Source: Cladocopium goreaui
Lineage: Eukaryota; Sar; Dinophyceae; Suessiales; Symbiodiniaceae
NCBI GenBank assembly: GCA_947184155.2
Contig: CAMXCT020002035.1
Location: 437,428-501,427, forward strand
Reading direction: 5' to 3'
Length of the DNA: 64,000 nucleotides
Shown here piece after piece: positions 21,726-33,600 of the stretch (position 1 is its first letter; every line of letters starts with the position of its first letter). Made by a program: the position numbers and the translations under genes. Below the pieces are notes generated by a model. That model was not told the DNA's origin. It did not search any database and saw only the letters and a program-made list of their open reading frames with translations.

Positions 21726-24700
21726 GAAAAAACATGTAAGTGCTGCCCACGAATACCTTTTGCTATCTGAGGTCTTTGCTGGTGTAATGTTTTTTTAATA
21801 AAAATCTATGTGATCATGTGTGTGTGTGCGTGTTTATAATATTTATAAAAATCATCTCTTATTAAAGAACATGTCGACTTGTGAAGTTGTTAGAGTGTGT
21901 TGGATCCCTGTTCTCTGACGGAGACAAGTACCGGACATTTCTGAAAGCTTCTCCAAAATGGCTCTCGGATCGCGTCCAAAGGGGAAAAGCCTCGCAATAA
22001 CTTTTAAGTGCAACAAACTATGCACAGCCAACGCAAAAAAAAACAGCTTCTCATTCTGAGTTCCAGTCAGCAACAAAGCCGGCACTACGACCTGTGCTCA
22101 AAGGGGTTTGTCTGAAAAAATCCGGAACGCCCGCCAAATTTGATGGTTTGTTATCATCTTCCCCATTGAATGGCTACAATTTGGAGCATTCCCATGGTAT
22201 CAGACACACCCAAAGGGCCTTTCCCCATTGTCAGCTCCCTTCACCGTGGCAGCATCTGAGGCCAGCTGACGGCCCCTATGGCCAGGTTGGTGAAGAGAGC
22301 TTGCATTGGCTCCATGAGTTCTCTGCCTCAGAGCCAACGAACAGGGGTTGGTGCCTAGAGGGTGTGAACCCTCAAGAAATATGACCTAATTCTCACAGGA
22401 AACATAACAATTGACCAAATTACCCATCAAATCTTGGGGTTTCTCGGAATTTTCAGACAGCCCCAAAGACCATCCTGTTTGAGTGGAATGCCAACTTTCT
22501 TGCCACGGCTTCCTGAGAGAGCACACCGAGGCCTCTACGTGTGGTCCGTGCTCCGATTTTTCGATGGGTTTGGAGTGGCACAGGTTGATGCTGCGATGAA
22601 ATTGGTAGGGTGAATGGTGTGCTAAGGAGAAACTTGGCTTGCCTGGTTAGAGTCAACTTTATCTTTATCATGCAGACTTTGGAGGTAAAGCAATGTTTGA
22701 ATTCTTGCAGTTTTGTATTCTGATCTTGTGTGCGAACTGAGAGGTTGCCTTCCACTCGTTTCGGAAAGGTGGAAGGAGCACTCCTATTTGATTTCACTAT
22801 GTTGCAAATGAGAAGTCGTTCTAGTTATTATACAACTGTTCCATGTTGTTCCTTCATTTTGCAGGAGCCTGTAGGCTTGTCTCATGCTTGACAAAGCACG
22901 ACAATGGTATCCTCTTGTCGTAAAAACACATTGTTCAGAGCGTGAGGAAGAATTTGTCAAGCTCCGCACCTCACCGCAGCTGAAAGAGACCTTTCTATCC
23001 TTTAGTATCTCGTAGTTTTTTTTGGGGTCAGCATCTGGAAAGACGGAATTTGCAGAAGCCCAACGCCTTTTTAGCCCATGACTTGCACACCCACGGTTCG
23101 AGTTCGAGGGCCATCTAAATCAATCATCAGCACTGACTGCCATTGGCCTAGGGCAAGCTCGCCACCTAGCCGCCGGGGGATCAAATCTATCACTCCAAAA
23201 TAGATGAATCATGATGATAAAATATTGTAAATGGGATAATGGATGATAATGGGACTATGATTATGATAGGATAATGGGATATAATGGGATGATTCAATAC
23301 TAAAACATTACATAAACATAACATTTGATGAGTCCATTGGTTCTGATGTTTTGGCAACGGTTTCGATGGCACCACTGCTGTGCCTACGACTGGGATGGTC
23401 TCCGATTGCCCCAATGTCATCGCCAGCAAGTGCGAGTGCGCATTCTTGGGCTCCTGTCCAAACTCACAACTCATCTTGGTGAATAGGGAACAACGAATCA
23501 AAAATCAAAACTGCGTAAGACTGCTAGAGCAGGTACATTTAGATAACAAAATGTTGAGCAGCCACAGGAGAGAACAACCCTCTCCTGAGCCATGAACTCT
23601 TCCAGCGTGCCCTTCCCCTGGCAAGAGCCGCAGTGTTGAAACAAAGTTGAAGCCAGTTATAGCCAGTTGAAGCCTCCAGGAAGTCTGCAAGCTATGTCTA
23701 TCACAAGTTATCACAAGAGCTTCTCCTGCCTGCGACATCCAGTTGCGATCAATGGCCTGTCTATCCTTCTCTGAGGCAGGACGTAGGTGGAGATCATTGT
23801 GCTTGTACGTGTCGCTGGCTGGAGCCAACCGTTCCAGGTAAGCGACAATGTCCTCGCCGTCGCACGAGACGTCCATAAAGTCACTTCGAAAGTTGATAGG
23901 TGGTATAAATTATGTTCATGTACCCTCCAGTGATGAAACATGGCAATGGAAAATCCTCCATATATGGATGTGTTTTTCCATTAAAACCCCATTTATAGAG
24001 GATGTTCAAGTGCCATGTTTGATGATGTGACACGTCAAGCGCTCCTGTCGCAGCCTTGTCTCATCTTCGTTGATGGACACTGCCGTCGTTGTGTGCCGAG
24101 AGAGGAGGTGCACAACACCATCTCTTTGATGGGACCTGTGGGGACCCCGCTACTCACTGCGGTTCTGAAAACGGTCATAGGCTTTTCAGGAGGCTACCAT
24201 GAGATTGTATATGATTGTATATGATTGTATTGCCAAAAAAATGCAGATCCCAAAGAACAATCAATGGGCCCCCCCATGTATGATTGTAGCATGTTATAGA
24301 GACCCATGTGTTTCTTGTAGGTTTGTTTGGGGTTCATTGTCTGCACTTCGCCATACTCGCCAATGCACAACAACCACAGCTGCCTCATCCACTTGTTCTT
24401 TGTTGTCCCCACATGGCAAGTGTGCTCAAGCAAGCATTAACATCCAATGCTCAGGCAGTGCAAAGTAGATAAAGTAGTGCCCCTGTTACATCTCTGGTCA
24501 TCTTCTATTCTGAAAGGTGGAATCAAGATGAATCATGACCTAATTATTCGTGCCGAGAACCCAGGTATATAGCTCTGCCCTGACTAGAATCAGGGCCTGC
24601 GGTTCGCAAAGTGTTTCTTGACACAAGCTCTCACATTCTCGGTGATATCGTGGATCGAAATCCCTGGCTCAGTGTCCTGCCCAGGACTGGTTTCGAGGCA

Positions 24701-25404
24701 CTGCAAGGTGCAGCTCTCTCAATTTCATGGTACCCAGCAGCCATATGGGTTTGTTTGAAAATTGGGTACCCCGAAATCCCACGGTTTATCATCCTCTTCC
24801 CATGAAAGCTGAAACTTGGGATGGGTATCCTTTAATTTTTGACGTGATACACGTGACAAACCCAGACGACCCAAATCCAACTTCCACAAGATCACTGCAC
24901 GGCATCCTCGACCAAGACATTGGCGTAGGTGAATTCCGGCGCAACACCTTACCAGCGACACGGGGGTCATATGGGGTCATGTATCCTGTACGCCATGGCC
25001 TGCTGCCGCTACATCCATCTCTCTGCTTGGCCGCCTCAGCAGAGCGGCCCTGGGGTGACATGTTGAATGGTTGTCACGAAAATGTTGAAAGTTTTGAACA
25101 ACTCAAGTCCAGTCTGTAGTACGTAGTGTTCTTGAGTTCTCTATGTTGTCAGGTTGGTCTTTTGACCATGCCCAATGTATTTTCCAGTGGGACGTTTGGT
25201 GCGTGCATTGTGTATATATGGTCCAGCGTTCCAACCCCCCTTGCCCCGTATGTTCGACAATGTTCGACACTTGGAGGCTATATCGCAAGCCAAGAGGCTA
25301 TGGATCAATACTAATCAAAAGGAAGCGAAGCAAACCATAGGCGCAAAATGGACGCAACTGACAGATTCCGCCTCCTTCGGGGCGTAATAGGCTTTCCAGA
25401 AAGA
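21726..25404. other. Featureless stretch, no gene recognised
   Basis: Unique-looking sequence with short open frames on both strands. The only frame with protein-like composition is on the minus strand at 23876-23700, and it has no recognisable family. Confidence 0.45.
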
Positions 25405-26010
25405 CATGCCAATGGAGCCGCTGGAGCCGCTGGGGCCGCTGAAGCCGATCAGGCCAATTGAGCCGATGAGGCCGCTGGAGCCGGTGAGGCCGATGGAGCC
25501 GCTGAGGCCGACGGAGCCGCTGAGGCCGCTGGAGCGCGCTCGAGCCGATGAGGCCGATGCATCCGCTGGAGCCGCTGGAGCCGATCAGGCCGATGGAGCC
25601 GATGGAGCCGATGAGGCCGATGGAGTCGCTGGAGCCGCATAGAGCCGATGAGGCCGATGGAGCCGATGAGGCCGCTGGAGCCAATCATGCCGATGGAGCC
25701 GATGAGGCCGATGCATCCGCTGGAGCCGCTGGAGCCGATCAGGCCGATGGAGCCGATGGAGCCGATGAGGCCGATGGAGTCGCTGGAGCCGCATAGAGCC
25801 GATGAGGCCGATGGAGCCGATGAGGCCGCTGGAGCCAATCATGCCGATGGAGCCGATGAGGCTGATGGAACCGATGAGGCCGATGGAGCCGATGAGGCCG
25901 ATGGAGCCGACGAGGCCGATGGAGCCGCTGGAGCCGCTGGAGCCGATCAGGCTGATGGAGCCGATGAGGCCGATGGAGCCGCTGGAGCCGCTTGTGCTTT
26001 TGGATATTTG
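25405..26010 (+). repeat. GCCGATGGA minisatellite with 154-bp higher-order duplication
   Basis: Nine-bp units GCCGATGGA/GCCGATGAG/GCCGCTGGA. A block starting near 25553 is repeated at 25707, offset 154 bp. Both strands are open in several frames because the unit is a multiple of three. Confidence 0.95.
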
Positions 26011-26300
26011 GAGCCCTTTTCAACTAAGTAGCAGGCGTGCCCACTTGACAATTCCAAGTTAAATTGGTGCGAAATTCAGATCCAGGCGACAGAAAATGAA
26101 TATGATGCTCAAACACGCTCACACACGCTCGCACCTGATACGCAGCAGCCTTTGTACACAGACTTCTTGCACATGCATGTACATGTGCATGAAGATTTGA
26201 CGCTCCAAGATGTCTGTCCATGGAACTATGAATGCTTATGCGTGTTTGGGTCAGAAATTTCGGCGTGACTGCAAGCATATGCCGATTTACACGCTGACAA

Positions 26301-26307
26301 AGAGAAA

Positions 26308-26342
<35 letters not shown>

Positions 26343-26345
26343 GAC
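26301..26345. repeat. (GAAA)n microsatellite
   Basis: Short GAAA run; the surrounding 26011-26450 shows nothing else. Confidence 0.9.
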
Positions 26346-26454
26346 ACAAATAGAACACCAAAGAGTGAGAGGGAAAGAGGGGCAGTGGCATAAAGAATAA
26401 ATCCAAGTCAATAGATATGTGTATATACTATATTTATTTTCATATGTATACATA

Positions 26455-26655
26455 TTTACGTATATATATATATACGTATACATATATATATACTTATATG
26501 TACATATATATATATATACTTATATGTACATATATATATACTTATATGTACATATATATATACTTATAGACATATATATATATACTTATATACATATATA
26601 TATATACTTATATACATATATATATACTTATATACATATATATATATAGTTTCAT
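26455..26655. repeat. TATATA(C)TTATATGTACATA array
   Basis: AT-rich array with a period of roughly 25-30 bp; no coding sense. Confidence 0.9.
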
Positions 26656-27044
26656 ACATAATGTATATAGCTAGGTATCGTATCTACAGTTCTAGATATA
26701 CGGCTGCAATGCCTCCTTTCTGCGATCAAGCTAAAGGTGCACACATGGGCAACGGAAGCCCGGTGAATAGTATGAACCATGCGCGCCACAATGCAAAGCA
26801 CCCATGCTCTGAAAGTGGCGCTTGGCGCCGGAGATAAATCCTATGCAGTATTGCCAATATAAATGGAGTTGCAGGTTACAGCTACATCTATCGAGACACC
26901 TTAACCCATTCCACCCTGCTTACATGCACAAGAAGTGGTGCCGCAAAATCGACGCCAATCCTCAATGGCACACCCCCCCCCGCCATGGTCATGGATCAGC
27001 CATAGTACTGTCCCCCTCACCCCCTGTGGTGTGGTGGGGGTGTG

Positions 27045-27232
27045 GTACTGCGTGTATATATATATATATATACAGTGTGTATATATATATATATATTTAT
27101 TTATTTAAATATGTATGTGTATGTATATATATATATATACGCACACATATATATATATATATGTGAATATATGTATATATGTGTGTATATATGTGTGTAT
27201 ATATGTGTGTATATGTGTATATATATATATGT
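27045..27232. repeat. (TA)n/(TATG)n tract at copia insertion site, left part
   Basis: TA and GTGTATATAT repeats running up to the LTR. The same kind of tract resumes at 35579, so the retrotransposon landed inside one microsatellite. Confidence 0.92.
27227..27232. repeat. Target site duplication ATATGT, left
   Basis: ATATGT abuts the outer edge of the left LTR and is matched at 35579-35584. Chance agreement in AT repeat is possible. Confidence 0.65.
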
Positions 27233-27586
27233 TGTGATTGGATCCACACTGGTAGCTTCAGTTCCCACCTCAGCAATGCGGTCGCCACCTTTTTCAATGG
27301 CCAGCTGAAGTCACGGTTGCAGCAAAACGGCACGTGCTGCCAGAAAGGTCTCGAAATGGTGTCTGCACCAAACCAAGCAAAGTGTCGGCCACGACACGTA
27401 GCGACTGTCCACAGTCTATGGCTTCAGGTTGCTAAGATACCCACTTCCACCCACCTACTGGCTCGCCTAAGCCAAAAGCAACTGTGAAATACCGGTTGGT
27501 TCCTGTTAGATTCACCTGAGATCTGGATGGCATCACGGGGGTTATGTAAAGTATGACAAATGACTGGGATCATTGATACATTCACA
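27233..27586 (-). repeat. 3' LTR of copia element
   Basis: 354 bp, identical to 35225-35578 except for one base. Ends are TGTGA...TCACA on the element strand. Confidence 0.96.
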
Positions 27587-27594
27587 CTCCCAAC
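27587..27594 (-). other. Short polypurine tract candidate
   Basis: Directly inside the 3' LTR the element strand reads GTTGGGAG, the position where plus-strand priming occurs in LTR elements. Confidence 0.45.
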
Positions 27595-27601
27595 AGAAAA
27601 T

Positions 27602-30600
27602 TTACTTTTCACTTTTTGTGATGTCAATGGGATCTTCCGTGGATTGAAGCCATTTTACTCTGGTTTTTGTGGATGCCCTTTCCTTGAGAATCTGGGATTC
27701 ATCATGCAAACAGTATTTTCCATGGAAGAGAGTCTGTCGCAAGAAATGGCATTCCATGATTTTTGTCAGTGCGTCTGCTAACTGGGCACCGCTGTGAACC
27801 CATCGCAACCTAACTCCTTCTGCAAGGAAATCCTTTATTGCATGGGCCTGGAGTTGGGTTCGGAACTCTGAGCAAGATGGCGTGGCTGTGCGAGTGACAA
27901 GGTCAAATAGTGATTTGCAATCGGTAACTGCTATTGATGGATCTTCTTTGAAAGTGGCTGTGGCATATGTTAGTGGTAGTGCTTTGAGAGTTTCTGTGGG
28001 TTTCCGCCAATCTGTCAGAGGATCTTTGATCCAGCTCCAGAACAGCCTCAACCAGGAAAGTTGATCCAACGTGGAACTAAGCGAGGTTGTTTCTGCTGCG
28101 AGTGTGCTTGTCACCACTCTTTGGATCTTTTTGCATCCCCAGCTGATGGGATTGACTGGGCATACATGGTTCTTTCCGATATCTTCATGAGTAGTCATGA
28201 TTATGGTGCCAGTGTGTGACTCTGGTTGTTTCTTTGAGGCAAATGACGCATCTGAAAACGCTAGGAACCTGATTTTGTCCATGGGAATTGGTTGTATTCT
28301 CACGCAAGTGGTCTTATGGCGTTTGGCTTCGTGGAGGACTTTGTTTCCATGAACTAGTGTGTCAATTGTTGCACTGTTGATTGCACTTTGGAGAAAACTC
28401 AATCTACTTGCCAAGTCAGGTCTTGTGTTTACTGAGGCGTATTGCAATGATCCAATCAAAGCTCTGAGGTCCTGTCTCTCTCTCTCCGTGACGGCAAGGT
28501 CTACATTGGCTTTTCTGGTTGGCTGAATATGGATTGGGTTGATACGTGAGATGTAGTTTTCTTGGGACATGGTAATGCTGTAGTCATTCTCTTGAGTCAT
28601 TTCAATTCCGGTGAACACAAACCTCTGGGATTTTCGGGATCCAAATGGGAACTTCTGTTCAAGTTTTCGGATTTGCTGGTGAAAGAACTCATTGCCTCCG
28701 CACAATCCATCGTCAACATGAATACCTAGGATTCCTGCTGGTTCCTTTTTGTCCTTTTCATGTAGGAGGTACAGGCAGGGATCAAAAGGTGAAGAGATGA
28801 AACCCAATTCCTTTAGTGTTTTGTCCAACTCGGTGAACCACAGGAACGGTGCGTCAATAAGGCCATAAGCGGACTTGATCAATCTGCAAACCTCGGTTTT
28901 CTCAAGATTCATGGCCCTCACCATTTCAGGCACAGGTTCAATTGCTATCACTCTCCCTTCTTGGGTCTTTCCTTGAAGGAAAGCTGCCTTTATATCAAAA
29001 GACATGAGTGTCCACTGCATTGAGGCTATGACTTGAGCTATGAACATTTTTGACGTTCTACCAAGTGTGGGGCTATCCCGTGGAATGGTGTCCAGTTGGG
29101 GGTCCATATAACCCAAAACAACAAGTCTTGCTTTTGCTTTTCTGGATTTTCCCCCCAGCTCTTTCTGTTCCTTGGGGTCTTCAACTGGTTTCCAAACGTA
29201 CAGCCATCTACATCGGAGTATCTGTTCAGGGGCAAGTTCATGTCTGAACATTCTCTCAACCGTCCCAGTCTGGAGCCAATTGTTGACCTCTTTGGTCTTG
29301 GCCTTTTCGAATTCCAATCTCTCCTCAGGTTCCAGTGTGTTCAATTTCACTTCCGTTCTCTGTCTTTTGCTATTGGTCGCAAGAAACACTAGTTCTTCTT
29401 CAGTTGGGTTTTCTTTGCAGTGACACACTGTCTCCACAAGGCTTGCATTGAAATCCATTTCAGCACGCCACACGGTGTTCTCTCCGTCAGGTGCTGTTGC
29501 GGTCAGCACATCTACATCTTCGCATGTTAGGAGATCACATAACAGCTCATCACTGCTGTCATCTGGGACAGGGATTTCATGTGGCTGGACATTCTGTGGA
29601 CATGGATTGTCATTGAGATTATTGTGAGGGCTATTCTGGGCTTCTGGATTCATTGGTGTTATGGGTAACTCTTCTGGTTCTTGGTCAGGCTGATCTGATG
29701 TACTTTCACTTGAGGTTACCGCTTGAGGGTTACTGGGAATTGTTATGGGACCTTGGTTTCTTATGTTATCTTGATTATTGTTGTCACTTGGTACTTCTTG
29801 GTGGGATCCAATTGGCGGTGGACTGTGACTCTGGTTGTTCTCAAGGTCTGGCAAGTCCGGCATGTTGATTGGAATGAGTCTTGCCTCGACGGCACTGACT
29901 GGTCTCACGTGTTCTGGGACAGCTTTGACAATAGAACCGGCATTGTTGCAGAATACCGTAGAGCTGTTATCTTGCTTGATTACTCTTGCAGGACCTATCC
30001 ATGAACCCTTAAAATTGGTGACCTTCCATACCATTACCCATTCCCCTGATTCATATGCTCCTCGGTGAGGTCTGTCCCTTCTGAGAGCAGCTCTTCTCAG
30101 GGCCATGTCATTGTCCGCTGCATGGAAGGCTCGTCGCGCTGTTTCGCGCATGGCCAACAACTCTCGGAATCTCAGGCCAGCATTTGTCTCACTTTCGGCA
30201 ATGGCATGTGCAGGCAGTGAGTCATCGCTTGTGATGGATGCGGGGATCTTCAGGCCACGTCCAAAAACCAAGGTGTCGGGTGCATACCCGTGGCGAAGGC
30301 TACATGAGTTCTTGGCCATGGTGCACTGTGTCAGGGCTTGTTGGAACTGTTGGTAATTGCTGACATCATGTTCTAGTTCAAACTTGGACAACATGTTTTG
30401 GAGAACCCCGCCATGTCGTTCGACTCTGCCGCATTGCCAATGAGCGTCTGGTGGAACAACCTCACATTGAATGTTCATGTTTTGGAGAAACTGCACAAAA
30501 CTTTCTGAGATAAATTCTCTCGCGGAATCCATGAGCACGGTGTTTGGTGGTCCTGCCCAGTTGAGCCATCCCATGGTGAACTTTTCTTTGATTTCAGCTC

Positions 30601-33600
30601 TATTTGGTGCTATGATCGCGGTATGGTAGTTTGTGCCATGATCTATGAAATGGTAAAAGTGGAACTCTTGACCTTGTTTGTTTGTCCATTTCACTCCATC
30701 CATGGATACTTTGTCTCCAAAACCGAGTTCTTGTTTCAGTGAGGCTGGTCGAGGAATCTTTGGCCTTTTCTGCATCTGGCATATGGAGCACTTCAAGTCC
30801 AACACACCCTGTACTATTGATTGATCATAACCCCGCTGCTGAAGTACTTGGCTAAGTCTTCTAGGTTCTGGATGGCCCAGGTTCTTATGTAGTCGCAACG
30901 CTAGCTTCTTATTTTCAGGGGACATTGCTAAGAATTTTGGGCCGTGATCTTGACTGCTTTCATCTATAGACATGGGTGTCATGGTCTCCTCGGCTGCATC
31001 TGGACTTGGCATTGGCATCATTGGGGCGTGAAGAGGCCCATCCGGAGTCTCAGGGGATTCAGATGCCGGTGCTGGCTCCTGAATTTCGGGTCTTGCTGGC
31101 AAACTTGGCACGGAAACTGCTTCTTCCGCTGCAGGGTGATTGCGTGCAAAAACTGTTATATTCATGTAGCTTGGGTGAGACCGCCTCCACTGCTGTCGAG
31201 CTGACAAGAATTCCCAATGTTCCCATTGATCTTCAACTAGGATTTTCTTGGTCTGCCTCTGCATGATGATGGCCCGACGATATGGCGCTTCACTCGGAAT
31301 CATGTCTTTTGGTGGTTGGACGGTCCTCTCAGTCCCCTTACAAACCAAAACGGTCACCACCAGTTTTTCAGGAAACAGCTCTTGGATGTCCTGAAGAATT
31401 TTGGAGTCATGAATCCGTTTTCGGCCAACCCTGGGTGCTATTGACGTCACATTTTTGCAAATCCGGTCACATAGGGCTTGGCTACTTTCAAGCTCTTGGG
31501 ATTTCCCTTGGATTCTCCTTCTTTTGGCTGGCATTTCCTGCGGCTCGATCAAGCTACTGTTCTGCAGTTTTGCACGTTTGGCTGAGGCACCTGTCTGGAC
31601 ATTGGATGAACGCTTGAACCCCTGCATGGCAAAAGCTGTAGACTCCCAGCACATGATTGGCATTTCCTTCATGTTCTTCACCTTGGTTAACACTTGAGCC
31701 AGACTCCTGGCAAACTTTCGGGTGTAGTTTTGAGAGAAAGCTGTTCTCCGAATGCTCACTCCTTTGTAGATGGTATTCCCTTCAAGTGGTTGGTGATCAT
31801 GTTGTTTGTTACACTTTCTTCCGTTGAATTGGAGATACATTTGTTGTGAGGTAGTATGGACTTCCATGCCTTTCTTGAAAAGCTTTTGATTTTGGGGATC
31901 TCTCATACCACCGACTTGACACATATCAAAATTGGCCTTGTAAGTCCCTTGGGCTACTTCATACAAGTATGGAGTCTTCAGCATCAGGGATCGGGCTGGC
32001 TGTTCCCAATGCAAGTGTCGCTGGTGAATGCATTGGTACCTGTACAGTACAAGTCCGAGTGCCAATTGATATAAGTGCTGGTCACGCTGCTCCTGAACAT
32101 GTTGGAAACCGGCAACACTTTGGGATTCGTTCAGAAAGCTCCATGCACACCATGGTCCACAGGTCGGGCTAAACCAAACATGTTGAGGTCTTGATTCGAG
32201 AAGGGTTTTGAACAACTGTTGTCTCCCTCCTTTGCTACTCAAATCACCTTCTTGAATCCCATGGCGGCTTGCACGGTATCCTAGTTGATTGACCTGTCTG
32301 GTCAATTCGCTTTCAGGGCTGCAAAACACCTCAAGCACTTGCAAGCGTGGTTGGTGTCGGAGACTGTCCCATGTTGATACTTCATTTAGTTCGGCAGTGA
32401 ATTGTGACACAAGGTTGTTGAATTTGGATTGTATGTAGTTCATGTTGTATTGATGATTGTGATCAGGATCAAAATCATATTCCCAGTCTCCGGCATTCAG
32501 GAGGTGATCTAGGGGGCTGCTTGGTGAGTCTGCCGCACATGGTTCAGAATCTCGGTGAGCGCGTTCTCCACATTGAGGACTCGGCTCTGCAGAGCATCGA
32601 TCATCTCTTGCTGTGGGCTGATCATTGCGGCTGTGGGGACATCGTTGTACATGACATCCCATGGTTCCCATGCCTCCCCCTCCTCGAAGATCTCGCTGGT
32701 CATTGGCATCACCTGTGCAGGGCTGGCTGCTGCCTTGCTCTTGGGCTGTCCCTTGGGGCGTGGACGGATCACCTCTTGATTGGTCTCCCGAGCTGTCATC
32801 GGGGTCATGTCGTAGAGGGTCTCGTGCTGGTTCACCATGGTCTCGATGTAGATCAGGAGCTTCTGATGTTCCTCCTTTTGACTGGAGGCATATGTCTTGG
32901 CAAACCACCGGATCCACCCCTTTTCCGATCTCCACATCTCCTCGTATGTCCGGCCGACATGTGCTCGACCGAAAGTGACCTTGGACTCTCCCATCTCGGC
33001 AGCTGTCAGCGTGCGAAAGGACTCCACACTTTCTGGGTTGCCCTGGGACAGCACACGGTCCAATCGGCTGGTGAGGCTCATTGCAACGATCGTGAGTTGA
33101 TCGAACCACCTGAAGGAACTCGGCTGGCAGTGGCTTGGGCCTTGAACTTTCCATGGTGATGTCTTCGATTCTGGGCTGTGTGTTCCGACATGTTTCATGG
33201 ATTTCCTGGCTGTTGTGGGCACTTGTGGGTGTCTTCAGCTTGATGGTGGAAGCGGATGTGTTTACATGACTGTGTGACATGTGTGGCATGGTCTCGGCTA
33301 CTTGTGGATTGGACATCACTGGCTTTCTGTCATCGCTGTTGGCATTTTGGCACTCGAGAAAATCGCTGCTGTGGAAGGTCTCGGCTGCAGGTCCATCTTG
33401 GCCACTGTGCTGTCCGTGCTGTGCTTGAATCAAGTCATTGATATCAAGTAGATACAAACCCCTTGGGCTTAGCTTCAGTGGAACTGGTTGAGTGAACATC
33501 GGACTGGTCAAGACCTGCTTGGCACTATCAATGCTAGCTTTGAGAGTTCTTACCAACGTATTTGAAAGAAGCAGTGGTGTTGCGCCTGGAACAACAGCTA

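Noticed and set aside
20859-21798. Cys/Leu/Val-rich frames of 70-190 codons
   Set aside because: Several frames on both strands are open at once across a minisatellite.
23505-23876. Minus-strand frame starting MDVSCDGEDIVAYLER
   Set aside because: The first 55 residues look protein-like and could be an exon, but no family, neighbour exon or clear splice partner was found.
25298-26031. Overlapping frames of about 130 codons on both strands
   Set aside because: Produced by a 9-bp repeat, which keeps all copies in phase.
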